NCBI GenBank assembly: GCA_002862095.1
Contig: PHSQ01000003.1
Span: 186,001-250,000, forward strand
Direction: 5' to 3'
DNA: 64,000 nucleotides
Source of the DNA: Methylocystis sp. KS32
GTDB taxonomy: Bacteria > Pseudomonadota > Alphaproteobacteria > Rhizobiales > Beijerinckiaceae
Shown here: positions 20,007 through 29,133 of the stretch, one piece after another
How the letters are laid out: each line of letters begins with the position of its first letter
How positions within the stretch are numbered: the stretch's first letter is position 1
Notes under the pieces: generated by a model
What the model was told of the DNA's origin: nothing
The model's input: only the letters and a program-made list of their open reading frames with translations
The model's database searches: none
Program-made: the position numbers and the translations under genes

Positions 20007-20336
20007 ATGCTAACTCGCACGGACCAAGTCAATCAGAGAGAACCGCAGTGCGTGACCCGGGCCGGACTCGCCGAGGCAGTGCAGCAGCGTCTTGGACTGT
20101 CGACGAGTAAGTCCATCGTCTTCGTCGAGCAGGTTCTACAGGAAATCGTGGATACGATCGCGTCCGGCGAGGATGTTAACCTCAGATCCTTTGGTTCCTT
20201 TCATGTTCGATCGAAAAAGGAGCGTCCCGGACGAAATCCCAAGACGGGAGTGTCGGCCAAGGTTTCGGCCCGGCGCGTCGTTACTTTCAAAGCCTCGCGG
20301 GTTCTTCACTCCCGCCTGAATCGGGGCAAGAAATAG
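20007..20336 (+). CDS. IHF/HU-family DNA-binding protein, IHF-alpha-like
   Basis: A 109-residue nucleoid protein. Recognisable segments are TRAGLAEAVQQRLGLSTSKS, then VNLRSFGSFHVRSKKERPGR and NPKTGVSAKVSARRVVTFKA. The intercalating Pro sits in the conserved RPGRNPKTG tip of the beta-arm. The spacing resembles IHF alpha, though the N-terminus is about 12 residues longer and the sequence is diverged, so it may be a paralogue of the main ihfA. It should bend DNA as a homo- or heterodimer. The start at 20007 is supported by AAAGGAA six bases upstream. Confidence 0.85.
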   Translation: MLTRTDQVNQREPQCVTRAGLAEAVQQRLGLSTSKSIVFVEQVLQEIVDTIASGEDVNLRSFGSFHVRSKKERPGRNPKTGVSAKVSARRVVTFKASRVLHSRLNRGKK

Positions 20337-20544
20337 GCCGTTGGTCCGCGCGGAAACGGGATGGCGATAAGCAACGGCCCCAAAATAGCGCAAGCGAGAT
20401 CAAAAGGCGCGAGACACCCGCGGACGAGGGTCGGAGGGGGCTTTCTTTGTCCAAGACAACCGCCCGCGTCGCCATCGCGAGGCAGCGAATTCAGCCGCCG
20501 CGACTTCGACTGCGAAGCGCCTCCAAGCCATATCGGACGCAACA

Positions 20545-20796
20545 ATGCGTTTCGCGAACAAACAATATGATTGCATCTGCGAGCTTCGGAACAAACAGCT
20601 CGGCGCCCCCGGCATGAATGAAGTTATCGCGGTTCATTCCGATTTCGCGAAAACCGCTTATAAAAATTTCGTTGCGCAAGCCGGGAAATTAAATGCGCCA
20701 TATTCCGAACTGACCAAGGAAGTTCTCAAAGCCGGCATTCAGGAAACCGCGCGCCCGACCTACGAAACAGTCTCGGAGCGGACGTCGCCTCCTTAA
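20545..20796 (+). pseudogene. Truncated phasin-like protein
   Basis: An 83-codon frame. Its second half, MNEVIAVHSDFAKTAYKNFV then AQAGKLNAPYSELTKEVL, matches the helical C-terminal half of PHB-granule phasins. The usual first half is absent, and residues 1-23 look unrelated. It is either a 5'-truncated gene or a very small phasin. Base composition is more AT-rich than its neighbours. Confidence 0.5.
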
Positions 20797-20841
20797 ATTC
20801 ATGACAAGGAATCTTTCGCGCGCTTACTCCAGAAAGCGCGC

Positions 20842-21486
20842 TTATTCCAGAAAGCTCACATATGCGGCCACCGCCGAAATCTGCTGGGCGGTCAGGCCGT
20901 GGGCGATAGGCTCCATGAGCGCCGAATTATCCGGGTTGCTGCGATCCTGCCCGCGCTCTCGTGTCCAGTTCCCGAGCTCCTTCTCGATGTAGTCGTAGAG
21001 TTGGCCAGCCAAACGTGGAAACGGACCGTTCCCTTTGGCGTCGGGGCCATGACACGAGGCGCAGGGGGGAATATTGGTCTCTGGAACACCCTCGTCATAA
21101 ATCTTTTTACCGGCCGCGGCCAATTCCTTCGAGCCGCCCCCGAGAGGCTTGGGATTAAGATCCTTGAAATAGGCGCTCAACCCCTTGAGCATCGCCGGAC
21201 TGAGAACATGGGCGACGTTGAACATGACGGGATTTGTTCGTCTGCGTTCGACGAATGCTTGCAACTGGTTTTCCAGATATTCCGGCTGCTGGCCAGCGAG
21301 GCGCGGCATCGGGTAGGCGCCGCGGAAGCCCTGGGCGTTCACGCCATGGCATGTCTTACAATAATTGATTTTAGCCTGCAAGTCGCGGGGCGAAACAGCT
21401 CCCGACTCCTCTGCCTCGCCCGTCGTGGCGAAGCAAATCATTACGATTGACGCGACGAACAGGAAGCGAGGATTGGTGTGTTTCAT
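20842..21486 (-). CDS. Diheme cytochrome c (c4-like), copy 1
   Basis: A 214-residue exported cytochrome with a signal peptide (FLFVASIVMICFATTGEAEE) and two heme-attachment motifs, CKTCH in the N-terminal domain and CASCH in the C-terminal domain. Each domain is a class I cytochrome c with likely axial Met (for example NPVMFNVAHVL). YPMPRLAGQQPEYLENQLQA is nearly the same in the paralogue at 21760. It probably carries electrons in the periplasm. It is divergent from the other two cytochromes across a 270-bp gap. A start at 21498 is possible. Confidence 0.88.
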   Translation of the reverse strand: MKHTNPRFLFVASIVMICFATTGEAEESGAVSPRDLQAKINYCKTCHGVNAQGFRGAYPMPRLAGQQPEYLENQLQAFVERRRTNPVMFNVAHVLSPAMLKGLSAYFKDLNPKPLGGGSKELAAAGKKIYDEGVPETNIPPCASCHGPDAKGNGPFPRLAGQLYDYIEKELGNWTRERGQDRSNPDNSALMEPIAHGLTAQQISAVAAYVSFLE

Positions 21487-21629
21487 GGATTTCGCCAAGC
21501 GGATTGTGATCGAAAAAAGGGGACGTCGCTGCCGCGCCGTAAACTAGTATCCGATCGCATGAAAAGCGGCAACAGCTTCTCCGAATCTCATAACATCGCC
21601 ATGCTCAACAATTTTCAAAAAAACTCTAT

Positions 21630-21658
21630 TTGCCGATTTCGAAGGCGATTGATAGTAT
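21630..21658 (+). promoter_or_regulatory. Possible promoter for cytochrome pair
   Basis: TTGCCG, a 17-base spacer and TAGTAT about 100 bases before the cytochrome gene at 21760. The match to sigma-70 boxes is moderate (5 of 6 and 4 of 6). The region is AT-rich and separates divergent cytochrome genes. Confidence 0.3.
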
Positions 21659-21759
21659 TCCGCAGTTTCGTTTTCGCGCGAATCGCATGACGGTCCCCGG
21701 ACGGCGCGCGATAGGGAGCGGGCGAAATTTATCGGATTGTTTCGAAGCATGGGGCGGGC

Positions 21760-22404
21760 ATGAGGATTGTCGGTTTGCCAATTATGGCCGGTGCGCTTGC
21801 CGTCGTCGCGGCCTCTAGTTCGCTTGCCGCGGACCGCGACGAAGGCGGCGACTCAAAGCATGGATTCCAAGCCAAGCTCGAATATTGCAAAACCTGTCAT
21901 GGCCTGTCCGGAGAAGGCTATCGCGGCTATTTTTCCATGCCGCGTCTGGCCGGGCAGCAACCCAAATATATCGAAAATCAGCTGCGCGCTTTTTCCGAGC
22001 GGCGACGCGTGAACCCGGTGATGTTCAATGTGGCTCATGTTCTCAGCCCGGCTACGCTCGCGGCCTTGTCGGCGCATTTCAAGGCGTTGAATCCCCCGCC
22101 GAGCGGCGGCGGACCGAAAGAGCATCTGGCCTTGGGCAAAACCATCTTTGAAGAGGGACTGCCGGAATCCAACGTCCCTGCATGTTCGGCATGTCATGGT
22201 CCGGAGGCGAAAGGCCATGAGGAAATTCCGCGACTCGCTGGCCAACTCTATCCTTACACGCTTCAAGCGCTGTCATATTGGGGCAAGGAACGCGGACAGG
22301 GCGGAACAAGAGACGACACCTCGGCGATCATGGTGCCCACGACGCACAATCTCACGCAAGAACAGATGTCCGCGATCGCGGCGTATTTGAGCTATATGAA
22401 ATGA
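21760..22404 (+). CDS. Diheme cytochrome c (c4-like), copy 2
   Basis: A 214-residue exported diheme cytochrome, a clear paralogue of the divergent copy at 20842. It has a signal peptide (MRIVGLPIMAGALAVVAASS), heme motifs CKTCH and CSACH, and the shared stretches YFSMPRLAGQQPKYIENQLR and NPVMFNVAHVLSPATL. Its stop codon overlaps the next ATG as ATGA, so the next cytochrome is translationally coupled. The physiological donor and acceptor are unknown. Confidence 0.88.
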   Translation: MRIVGLPIMAGALAVVAASSSLAADRDEGGDSKHGFQAKLEYCKTCHGLSGEGYRGYFSMPRLAGQQPKYIENQLRAFSERRRVNPVMFNVAHVLSPATLAALSAHFKALNPPPSGGGPKEHLALGKTIFEEGLPESNVPACSACHGPEAKGHEEIPRLAGQLYPYTLQALSYWGKERGQGGTRDDTSAIMVPTTHNLTQEQMSAIAAYLSYMK

Positions 22405-23045
22405 GACTCGTCTCCTTGGACGTCGATATCGCGGCACCTCGGGATATGACGCGACGCCATTCGACGGTGGCGACGTTCACGCTCGCGGCGGTTCTTTTCG
22501 CTGGCCCGTTGTCGGCCCAAGAGCAGCTTCCGATCCGCAACTGCACCTGGTGCCATGGCTCCTCGGCCCAAGGATTCGCGAATGCGCCGAGAATCGCGGG
22601 TCAGACGCGCCAATACCTTGAGATGTCGCTCCAGAGCTTCAAGAATCACGCTCGCGACAATCCCTATTCGAAACAATATATGTGGGGCGCGACAGCGAAT
22701 CTGGACGCGGAGATGGCGCATGGCTTCGCGGCTTATTTTTCCGAACTTCCGGCTGAACCGGCGAACGATGGAGACGCGGCGCTGGAGGATCAAGGTAAAG
22801 CGATTTACAGTGAAGGCCTACCAGACGAGAATGTCGTGTCCTGCATCGTATGCCATGGACCTAAGGCGCAAGGTTATGAACGCATTCCGCGCCTGGGGGG
22901 TATGGGTTACGCCTATTTGAAGCGACGGCTCGAACAATGGGGTGAGGGCTATCATGCCGCCGCGGAGCCCATGCCGCGTATAGCGAGAAACCTGACAACC
23001 AATGAAATCAATGCGCTAGCTTCGTATTTGAGTTTCATAAAGTGA
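22401..23045 (+). CDS. Diheme cytochrome c (c4-like), copy 3, more divergent
   Basis: A third diheme cytochrome with CTWCH and CIVCH heme motifs. Likely axial ligands include Met in KQYMWGATANLDAEMAHG and AEPMPRIARNLT. It keeps the repeat layout PRIAGQTRQYLEMSLQSFKN seen in copies 1 and 2 but is much more diverged. The start at 22401 overlaps the previous stop. An internal ATG at 22446 would give a cleaner signal peptide (MTRRHSTVATFTLAAVLFAG). The two-gene unit suggests the cytochromes work together. Confidence 0.87.
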   Translation: MRLVSLDVDIAAPRDMTRRHSTVATFTLAAVLFAGPLSAQEQLPIRNCTWCHGSSAQGFANAPRIAGQTRQYLEMSLQSFKNHARDNPYSKQYMWGATANLDAEMAHGFAAYFSELPAEPANDGDAALEDQGKAIYSEGLPDENVVSCIVCHGPKAQGYERIPRLGGMGYAYLKRRLEQWGEGYHAAAEPMPRIARNLTTNEINALASYLSFIK

Positions 23046-23166
23046 CATGACGCCCCCGGTGTCGCTTTGGTGCTGAATACCGGGCTATAGCGGTGCGGGC
23101 TCGATCTACCCCATCAGGGATCAGCGCCCCGGGGGCGAGTTTGCCGCGCGCGACCGCCTCTCGCTC

Positions 23167-24699
23167 TCAGGCGGCGGTTGAGCCTCTGGACGGGCTGACC
23201 GTCCATACCCCGGCGAGGATTGCGATGACGACGACTGCGGGGACCGCCGCGAGCCATGTGCCGGTGACCGCCATGGCGCCTACCCCGGCCCAGCCGTTGG
23301 AAGACAGCGCCTCGGCGAAAGTAGCGATGCGGGAGGATATCTGACGGCGGCGAAAATGACTCCGCTTCGCCTGAGCCCTGAACCAATATTGGATCGCCGT
23401 GGCGGAACCGGCGGCTACCGCGACGCCAACGGCCGCGACAAGCGCCGCGAAGGGCGCAACGGCTGCGAGCATCAGGACCAACGGAACGAAGACAGCGCCG
23501 ACGCCAATCAACACCGCCTCGGTTTTGGCGCGTAGAACCTTGGCGGTCGCAACCGGAGCCGTGGCTATCAGTTCAGGCGCGTCCTCCCCGGACACCGCAA
23601 GCCAAGCCAGACCGCCGCCTAACTGTCCTGCGGCCATGATCAGAATCGGCGCCAGGAATGTCGCGACGCCGGATTCGCTGAAGAAGCTGCGCCATAGCAG
23701 GAAGCCGGCGGGCAACAGATAAAGCAGTTGCATCAGCGTCTGCGACATCAGCCAGGGATCTCGAAGCAGCAGAAGCCATTCTTTTCTGCGCAAGGCCTGC
23801 GACGGCGAACTGCTGCGAAAACGCGATTGTCGGGGGCTTTTTTTGCTGGCGTCGCGCGTCACGCTGCCCGCGGCCAACACGAGCCGGCCAAAACGCGGCG
23901 CGAAAATCGCGATCGCGGACGCCAGGGCGATTGTTCCAAGACCGAACAGGGAAAAGAGCGGCGCGGCTTCTCCGAATACGGCGCGGGCCGGCCACAGGAC
24001 GGCGGCGTCGCGAGCAAACCCCAAGCTCTCGATCACGGCGAATCGCGGCGCGGCCATTGCGCCAAATGACGCGATCGCGGCGAATTGCAATCCGATTGCG
24101 AAAGCGGCGCCAATCACGGCCGCGACGATTTGCGAGACGAGGCGCGTGCGTCGTGCGCCGAAAATGGCGAAAAGCGCTCCGACGATGGCAATCGCCGCAG
24201 AGACGGCGAACATCGCTAGCGCTGCGGCGACCAAATAGGCGCTCAGCCAATGTGAGCCGAAGAGCCCTGCCTGCACGTTGATGAATGGGGCGGCCATCAC
24301 GAGCGACATAAAAAAAATAGTCGCCGCGATCGCTCCGATGCGCACGGCGAAAAGGCGCGCCGTCGCCGCCGGAGAAGTCAGGATCAGTTCGAGATCGCCG
24401 CGGGCGTAAAAGGCCCGCGTCACCAACTCCATAGCCTGCGACAACATCGCCGACCAGCCGAGCGCCAACATACCCGTGACGATGGCGAGCGCTCGCATGT
24501 CGGCCGAGTCGAACGGCGTCGTCGAATGTGAGAGCAGATGATAGGCGAGAACATGCATGAACAGGAGGAAGGCGATAAAGCCGAGAGCTGCGGCGCCGAC
24601 GCGCGCGCGCCCGCCCCGGGTCATCAGCCAAGCCCAGTCCCGCCACGCAAGCCGCGCTTCGTGCGCGGCGAACCAGCGCAGAGAGCCGGGCGCGCTCAT
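23167..24699 (-). CDS. ABC-2-type exporter permease
   Basis: A 510-residue membrane protein with about 12 hydrophobic segments in two similar halves. Each half includes a segment of the type ELILTSPAATARLFAVRIGA or ELIATAPVATAKVLRAKTEA, where the protein contacts its ATPase. The two-half layout resembles large ABC exporter permeases of unknown substrate. Its ATG overlaps the stop of the ATPase gene upstream (ATGA), so they form one transporter. The substrate cannot be inferred. Confidence 0.82.
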   Translation of the reverse strand: MSAPGSLRWFAAHEARLAWRDWAWLMTRGGRARVGAAALGFIAFLLFMHVLAYHLLSHSTTPFDSADMRALAIVTGMLALGWSAMLSQAMELVTRAFYARGDLELILTSPAATARLFAVRIGAIAATIFFMSLVMAAPFINVQAGLFGSHWLSAYLVAAALAMFAVSAAIAIVGALFAIFGARRTRLVSQIVAAVIGAAFAIGLQFAAIASFGAMAAPRFAVIESLGFARDAAVLWPARAVFGEAAPLFSLFGLGTIALASAIAIFAPRFGRLVLAAGSVTRDASKKSPRQSRFRSSSPSQALRRKEWLLLLRDPWLMSQTLMQLLYLLPAGFLLWRSFFSESGVATFLAPILIMAAGQLGGGLAWLAVSGEDAPELIATAPVATAKVLRAKTEAVLIGVGAVFVPLVLMLAAVAPFAALVAAVGVAVAAGSATAIQYWFRAQAKRSHFRRRQISSRIATFAEALSSNGWAGVGAMAVTGTWLAAVPAVVVIAILAGVWTVSPSRGSTAA

Positions 24700-25454
24700 G
24701 CCGCGGCCCGGTCCTGCGCGACGAGGGCAAGGAAGGTGTCCTCCAGACTGGCGTCGCCGGAGCCGGCTCTAAGCCGCAATTCATCCAGCCTGCCGTCGGC
24801 GATAAGTCTGCCGTTGGCCATGACGCCAATGCGATCGGCCATGCGCTCGGCGACCTCTAGAATATGGGTCGTCATGATCACGGAGCAGCCCGCCCGGACG
24901 CGTTCTCTCAGCACATCCTTAACCACGCGCGACGAGCCGGCGTCGAGGCCAGTAAAAGGCTCATCGAGAATAATGAGCTTCGGTTCGTGCGCCAGCGCGC
25001 CGGCAAGCGCCAGCTTCTGGCGCATTCCCTTCGAAAACTGCCCGCAACGCTCATTGGCGAAGGGAGACAGTCCAAGCCATGAGAGAAGGTCGCGCGCACG
25101 CGCTTCCGCGAGTTTCGCGTCAACTCCCCACAGACCAGCGACGAAGTCGAGATATTCCACAGGCGTGAGTTGATCGTAAAGCATCGGCTCATCCGAAATC
25201 CAAGCCATGATGCGCCTGGCGCCGATGGGATCGGTCAACGCATCGACGCCAAAGACGGCGATCGATCCTCGGTCAGGCGCGAGCAGACCTGTGACCATGC
25301 GCAGGGTGGTTGTTTTGCCCGCGCCGTTGGGGCCGAGCAAGGTGTAGAATTCGCCAGCGGGAACGCTCAGATCGAGTCCGTCCACCGCCGGGCGTTCGAA
25401 GGACTTGACGAGGCCGCGAATTTTTAGGGCGAAAGGCGAAGACTTGTCGTTCAT
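24696..25454 (-). CDS. ABC exporter ATP-binding protein
   Basis: From the ATG at 25454 the protein has 252 residues. Walker A is [16 protein letters not shown]. The signature region is FSKGMRQKLALAGALAHEPK, Walker B LIILDEPFTGLD, and the H-loop TTHILEVAERMADR. The FSKGMRQ variant signature is common in ABC-2 exporters. It powers the permease encoded directly downstream. The frame is open to 25526, but AGG and the domain start support 25454. Confidence 0.88.
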   Translation of the reverse strand: MNDKSSPFALKIRGLVKSFERPAVDGLDLSVPAGEFYTLLGPNGAGKTTTLRMVTGLLAPDRGSIAVFGVDALTDPIGARRIMAWISDEPMLYDQLTPVEYLDFVAGLWGVDAKLAEARARDLLSWLGLSPFANERCGQFSKGMRQKLALAGALAHEPKLIILDEPFTGLDAGSSRVVKDVLRERVRAGCSVIMTTHILEVAERMADRIGVMANGRLIADGRLDELRLRAGSGDASLEDTFLALVAQDRAAA

Positions 25455-25699
25455 CAAGAACCTGCCGTGCCGACAATCCAGTGGGGCTGAAGTTCGATCG
25501 CGGGTGTCGAAGCCTTCAAAGGACACGCTTTCCGTGTTTTTTTCGTAAACAACGCATCGATGCGCGCCTCTCCCTGGGCGCCCATGGCGTCAAAATCCGT
25601 CGAGCCGCGGAACAGCCGGACCGCTCAAACGAGCCCTTGCAAAATCCGGGCGGCCGATCTCATGCCAAAGCTCCGGTCACGTTTTCGCGATACATCCAC

Positions 25700-27286
25700 T
25701 CATTGCATCAAGGCGCCGCCCATCAGCAAGCTCTGAACTCTGGCCGTCAACTCATCGAGAGTGAAGGGCTTGCGCAGCACATCCATGCCGGGAACGATTT
25801 TTAGGTTTTCAAGGGATGCCCCCGCATAGCCGGTAATAAGCAAGATTGGCAAAGCGGGGCGGGCGGCTCGGGCGATTTCAGCCAATTGGCGTCCGCTCAG
25901 CCCCGGTAGACCGATGTCGCTAACCAGCAAATCCAGCGCGCCAGCGGATTCCAGCGCCTTCAGCCCGGCCACCCCGTCAGCGGCCTCCAATACCGCATAA
26001 CCTATCTCCTCGAGAGCGCCGGCGATCTGGGAGCGCACCTCGGCCTGGTCCTCGACGACAAGCGCCATCCCCCGAAAGGCCGACGAAACCAGATCGCTTC
26101 CAGCAAGCGCGGCGTTGTCCTCGATCGCCAATTTGCCCGAAGGCGCGTGTCCGGGCAGAAAGAGCCGCACGCTGGTTCCCTCGCCAAGCTTGCTTTCTAT
26201 ACGCACAAACCCGCCCGACTGTTTCGCGAAGCCATAAATCTGGGACAGGCCCAGGCCGGTTCCCCGCCCCGTTGGTTTTGTCGTGAAAAATGGCTCGAAC
26301 GCCCGTTCCAAGACTTCTCCGGTCATTCCCTCGCCATTGTCGACCACCTCAAACTCAACATAGCTTCCAGGCCGCGCCTCGGGATCGGGTAGATCGTCAT
26401 CGAACTTTCGGTCAACCGTCGTAATCCTCAGCGAGCCGCCTTGAGGCATGGCGTCGCGAGCGTTGATCGCCAGATTTAGCAGGGCGCTTTCAAGTTGGGA
26501 CGGATCGCAGGAGACATTTGAGCGACAGCGCTCTAAGTGCAAATCGAGCTGAATTTCCGGCCCCAATGTCCTTCTCAGCATCTCCCTCAGACTCGCGACG
26601 AGTTTGTCGGGCTCGACTTCTCGCGGCACCAATGTCTGTCGTCGGGAAAACGCCAACATCCGATTAACGAGGCTCGAAGCGGTGTTCGACGCCTTTCGTA
26701 TCGCCTCCAGGGAAGGCCTTATTTGGGTGCCGCCTTCGCTTCCCATTCGACGATCTATGACGCTGAGAGAGCCTGCGATCACTTGAAGCACATTGTTAAA
26801 ATCATGAGCTATGCCGCCTGTCAGTTGACCTAGCGCCTCCATTTTTTGCGCGTGGGCCAATCGCTCTTCGCTCGCGAGTAGCGCGGCGTTGGCCTGGCGG
26901 AGTTGGTCGACCGAAGGAAGAGCGAGAAAATATGGCAAGCAGCGCCAGAGCGCGATAGCCGTGATAATCGAGGTGATCGCTGTCGCTAGCTTGATCACTC
27001 CCTGAAGACCATAGAGCGGCGCCCATAGGGTGAGTAAATCAAGCCAATGGGTTGCGCCGCAGAGGAGGATAAAGGCGGCGAACAGCGCGAGCATCGGCTG
27101 AAAGACGAGGTCTCTGCGGCGCCTTCCTATCGTGATGAGCGTCAAGGGGATGCAGAAATAAGCCACCGCCGTGGCTGCGTCCGATAACGCATATAGCCAG
27201 ATCAGGCCGGGCTCCCATAGCAGACAGTATCCATGCGGTTCAAGGCCGGAGGTGCTAAAGAGCCACTGGCTCAGCGCGGATAACAT
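25700..27286 (-). CDS. Hybrid histidine kinase with ETR1-like ethylene-binding membrane domain
   Basis: A 528-residue hybrid kinase. Residues 1-120 form a three-helix membrane domain with SDAATAVAYFCIPLTLI and LLCGATHWLDLLTLW. These correspond without gaps to the ethylene-binding domain of plant ETR1. Asp36, Tyr43, Pro47, Cys76 and His80 match ETR1 Asp25, Tyr32, Pro36, Cys65 and His69, all offset by 11; Cys and His are the copper ligands in ETR1. A coiled coil and HisKA domain follow (His161 in GGIAHDFNNVL), then HATPase_c (NLAINARDAMP, GRGTGLGLSQIYGF). A receiver domain with Asp in LLVSDIGLPG is C-terminal. A frame start at 27325 exists, but 27286 fits the family. The intact IS630 begins 45 bp upstream. 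Confidence 0.88.
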   Translation of the reverse strand: MLSALSQWLFSTSGLEPHGYCLLWEPGLIWLYALSDAATAVAYFCIPLTLITIGRRRRDLVFQPMLALFAAFILLCGATHWLDLLTLWAPLYGLQGVIKLATAITSIITAIALWRCLPYFLALPSVDQLRQANAALLASEERLAHAQKMEALGQLTGGIAHDFNNVLQVIAGSLSVIDRRMGSEGGTQIRPSLEAIRKASNTASSLVNRMLAFSRRQTLVPREVEPDKLVASLREMLRRTLGPEIQLDLHLERCRSNVSCDPSQLESALLNLAINARDAMPQGGSLRITTVDRKFDDDLPDPEARPGSYVEFEVVDNGEGMTGEVLERAFEPFFTTKPTGRGTGLGLSQIYGFAKQSGGFVRIESKLGEGTSVRLFLPGHAPSGKLAIEDNAALAGSDLVSSAFRGMALVVEDQAEVRSQIAGALEEIGYAVLEAADGVAGLKALESAGALDLLVSDIGLPGLSGRQLAEIARAARPALPILLITGYAGASLENLKIVPGMDVLRKPFTLDELTARVQSLLMGGALMQ

Positions 27287-27330
27287 ATGCGGCGCTCCAA
27301 GGAAGAAGTCGCAGAGAGAACCCAAAACTA

Positions 27331-28566
27331 GTGGCCGCCGTCATTGCTTTTGACGGTGAGTTCTGAATCTCTGTCGCTGCGCATCAGCGATGGAGGTGAT
27401 TCGTGGCCGGGAAAGAGATCGCCGTCAAGAAATACGTGGTTCGCTTGAGCGCGGAGGAGCGTGAGAAACTCTCGGAGTTCATCCGCTCCGGGCATCGTTC
27501 GGCGCAGTTGTCGACGAAGGCGCGCATCCTGCTGAAGGCCGATGTGTCGGACGCCGGCGAAGGCTGGAGCGACAGCGAGATTTCCGCCGCTTTGGACACC
27601 AGCGTCGCTAACGTCGAGCGGACGCGCCGCCAATTGGTGGAGGAAGGGTTCGAGGCGGTATTGACGCGCAAATACAATCCGCGCTCTGCGCCGCGTCGAA
27701 TTTTCGATGGCGTAGCGGAAGCCAAGCTGATTGCGCTGGCCTGCGGGCCGGCGCCGGCGGGTTACGCCCGATGGACGCTGAGCCTGCTCGAACAGAAGGT
27801 CGTCGAGCTGAATATCGTCGCCAAGGCCAGCGACAACACGATCGGACGCACGCTCAAAAAAACATTCTCAAGCCGCATCTTAAGCAGCAATGGGTGATCC
27901 CGCCGCACGCCAACGCGGGCTTCGTCGCCGCGATGGAAGACGTGCTGGAGGTCTATCAACGGCCGCATGATCGGCAGCATCCCGTAGTGTGCCTCGACGA
28001 GACGACAAAGCAAATGATCGCCGAGACGCGCGCGCCCATTCCCGCCGCGCCCGGACGCAAGGCGCGCCACGATTACGAATACGAGCGCAATGGCGTGGCC
28101 AGCCTGTTCATGATGTTCGCGCCGCTGGAAGGCTGGCGCTGCGTCAAGGTCGCCGACCGCCACGCCGCCATTGACTACGCGCATGTCCTCAAAGAACTAT
28201 CCGATACGCATTTCCCTGACGCGACGAAGATCGTGCTGGTGCAGGACAACCTCTCGACGCACGTGCCGGCATCGCTCTACGCCGCCTTTCCCGCCGCCGA
28301 GGCGCGACGGCTCGTCGAGCGCTTCGAATGGCATTTCACGCCCAAGCATGGAAGCTGGCTCGACATGGCAGAGTCTGAGCTCGCCGTCCTTGCAACTCAA
28401 TGCCTCGATCGCCGCATCCCCGACAAGGCGACACTGATTGCGGAAGTCGCCGCATGGCAAAACAATCGCAACAAGCGCTGCATGAAAGCCGACTGGCAGT
28501 TCACGACCGAAGACGCCCGCGTTAAGCTGAAAACCCTATACCCTCAGTTCGAATGACTCGGGCCAC
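27331..28566 (+). mobile_element. Intact IS630-family insertion sequence
   Basis: A 1236-bp element flanked by TA on both sides (27329-27330 and 28567-28568), the target duplication of IS630/Tc1-mariner elements. Inverted ends are imperfect: left GTGGCCGCCGTCATT, right (reverse complement) GTGGCCCGAGTCATT. It holds one transposase gene in two overlapping frames. It was inserted just upstream of the start of the ethylene-receptor-like kinase, probably separating that gene from its native promoter. Confidence 0.9.
27403..28556 (+). CDS. IS630 transposase made by programmed -1 frameshift
   Basis: The first frame (27403-27897) encodes the DNA-binding region: LSAEEREKLSEFIRSGHRSA, then WSDSEISAALDTSVANVERT. 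At CTCAAAAAAACATT (near 27855) a seven-A run lets the ribosome slip back one base. It then enters the second frame, continuing KNILKPHLKQQWVIPPHANA. That frame has the DDE parts VVCLDETTK, VLVQDNLSTH and HGSWLDMAESELAV (the terminal Glu). Both frames are undamaged, so the transposase is probably functional. The GTG-like start at 27403 follows GGAGG. Confidence 0.87.
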
Positions 28567-29133
28567 TAGTCGTCCGCGGGCCGCGCTCGCCACAAGCGAG
28601 CCTTCGACATGCCGGCACGGACGCGGCAGGCCGCGGCGCTAATATCTGGCTCCCGGCCACAGAAGACCGGCCACAGAAGAGGAGCGTGACGCCCCTGAAT
28701 TGGTCCATTCGGAGGGCGCGGATGGAGCAACGTCTGGCGTCTTCACCCAACGGATGAACCTATTGTCGTCCCTGTCCCTCAAACGCCTTTTCGCCGATAT
28801 CATGTTAAATTGGAAGGGGAAATCGGCCTGGATGGACAACCTATCGCGAACTCGCCTCTAATGTGTCGATTTTTTTCGCCAAGGGAGGAATGGCCAATCG
28901 TAGGTCGTCCAGACGACACGGCAGGCGCCAAAGCGAAATCGAGCGGCCACGCTCCAAGTCCCCCAAACAATGGGGAAGCGCCCCGGATCGACGAAGCGGA
29001 GCAGATCCAGACGAAATGAGCTGTAAGCTTTTCCGTAATCGGCTCTATGATTATACTGCGAGCTTATCCGGGCTGGATTACTCGCCGGGCCGCGGTCGGT
29101 TAATTTCTGGCGGTCGAACGGATAAACAGTTGC
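28567..29133. other. Non-coding flank of the IS630 element
   Basis: About 565 bases without a recognisable gene. A 14-bp direct tandem duplication (CCGGCCACAGAAGA twice) lies at about 28653-28680. The small open frames look random. Part of it must serve as promoter for the gene at 29134. Confidence 0.4.
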
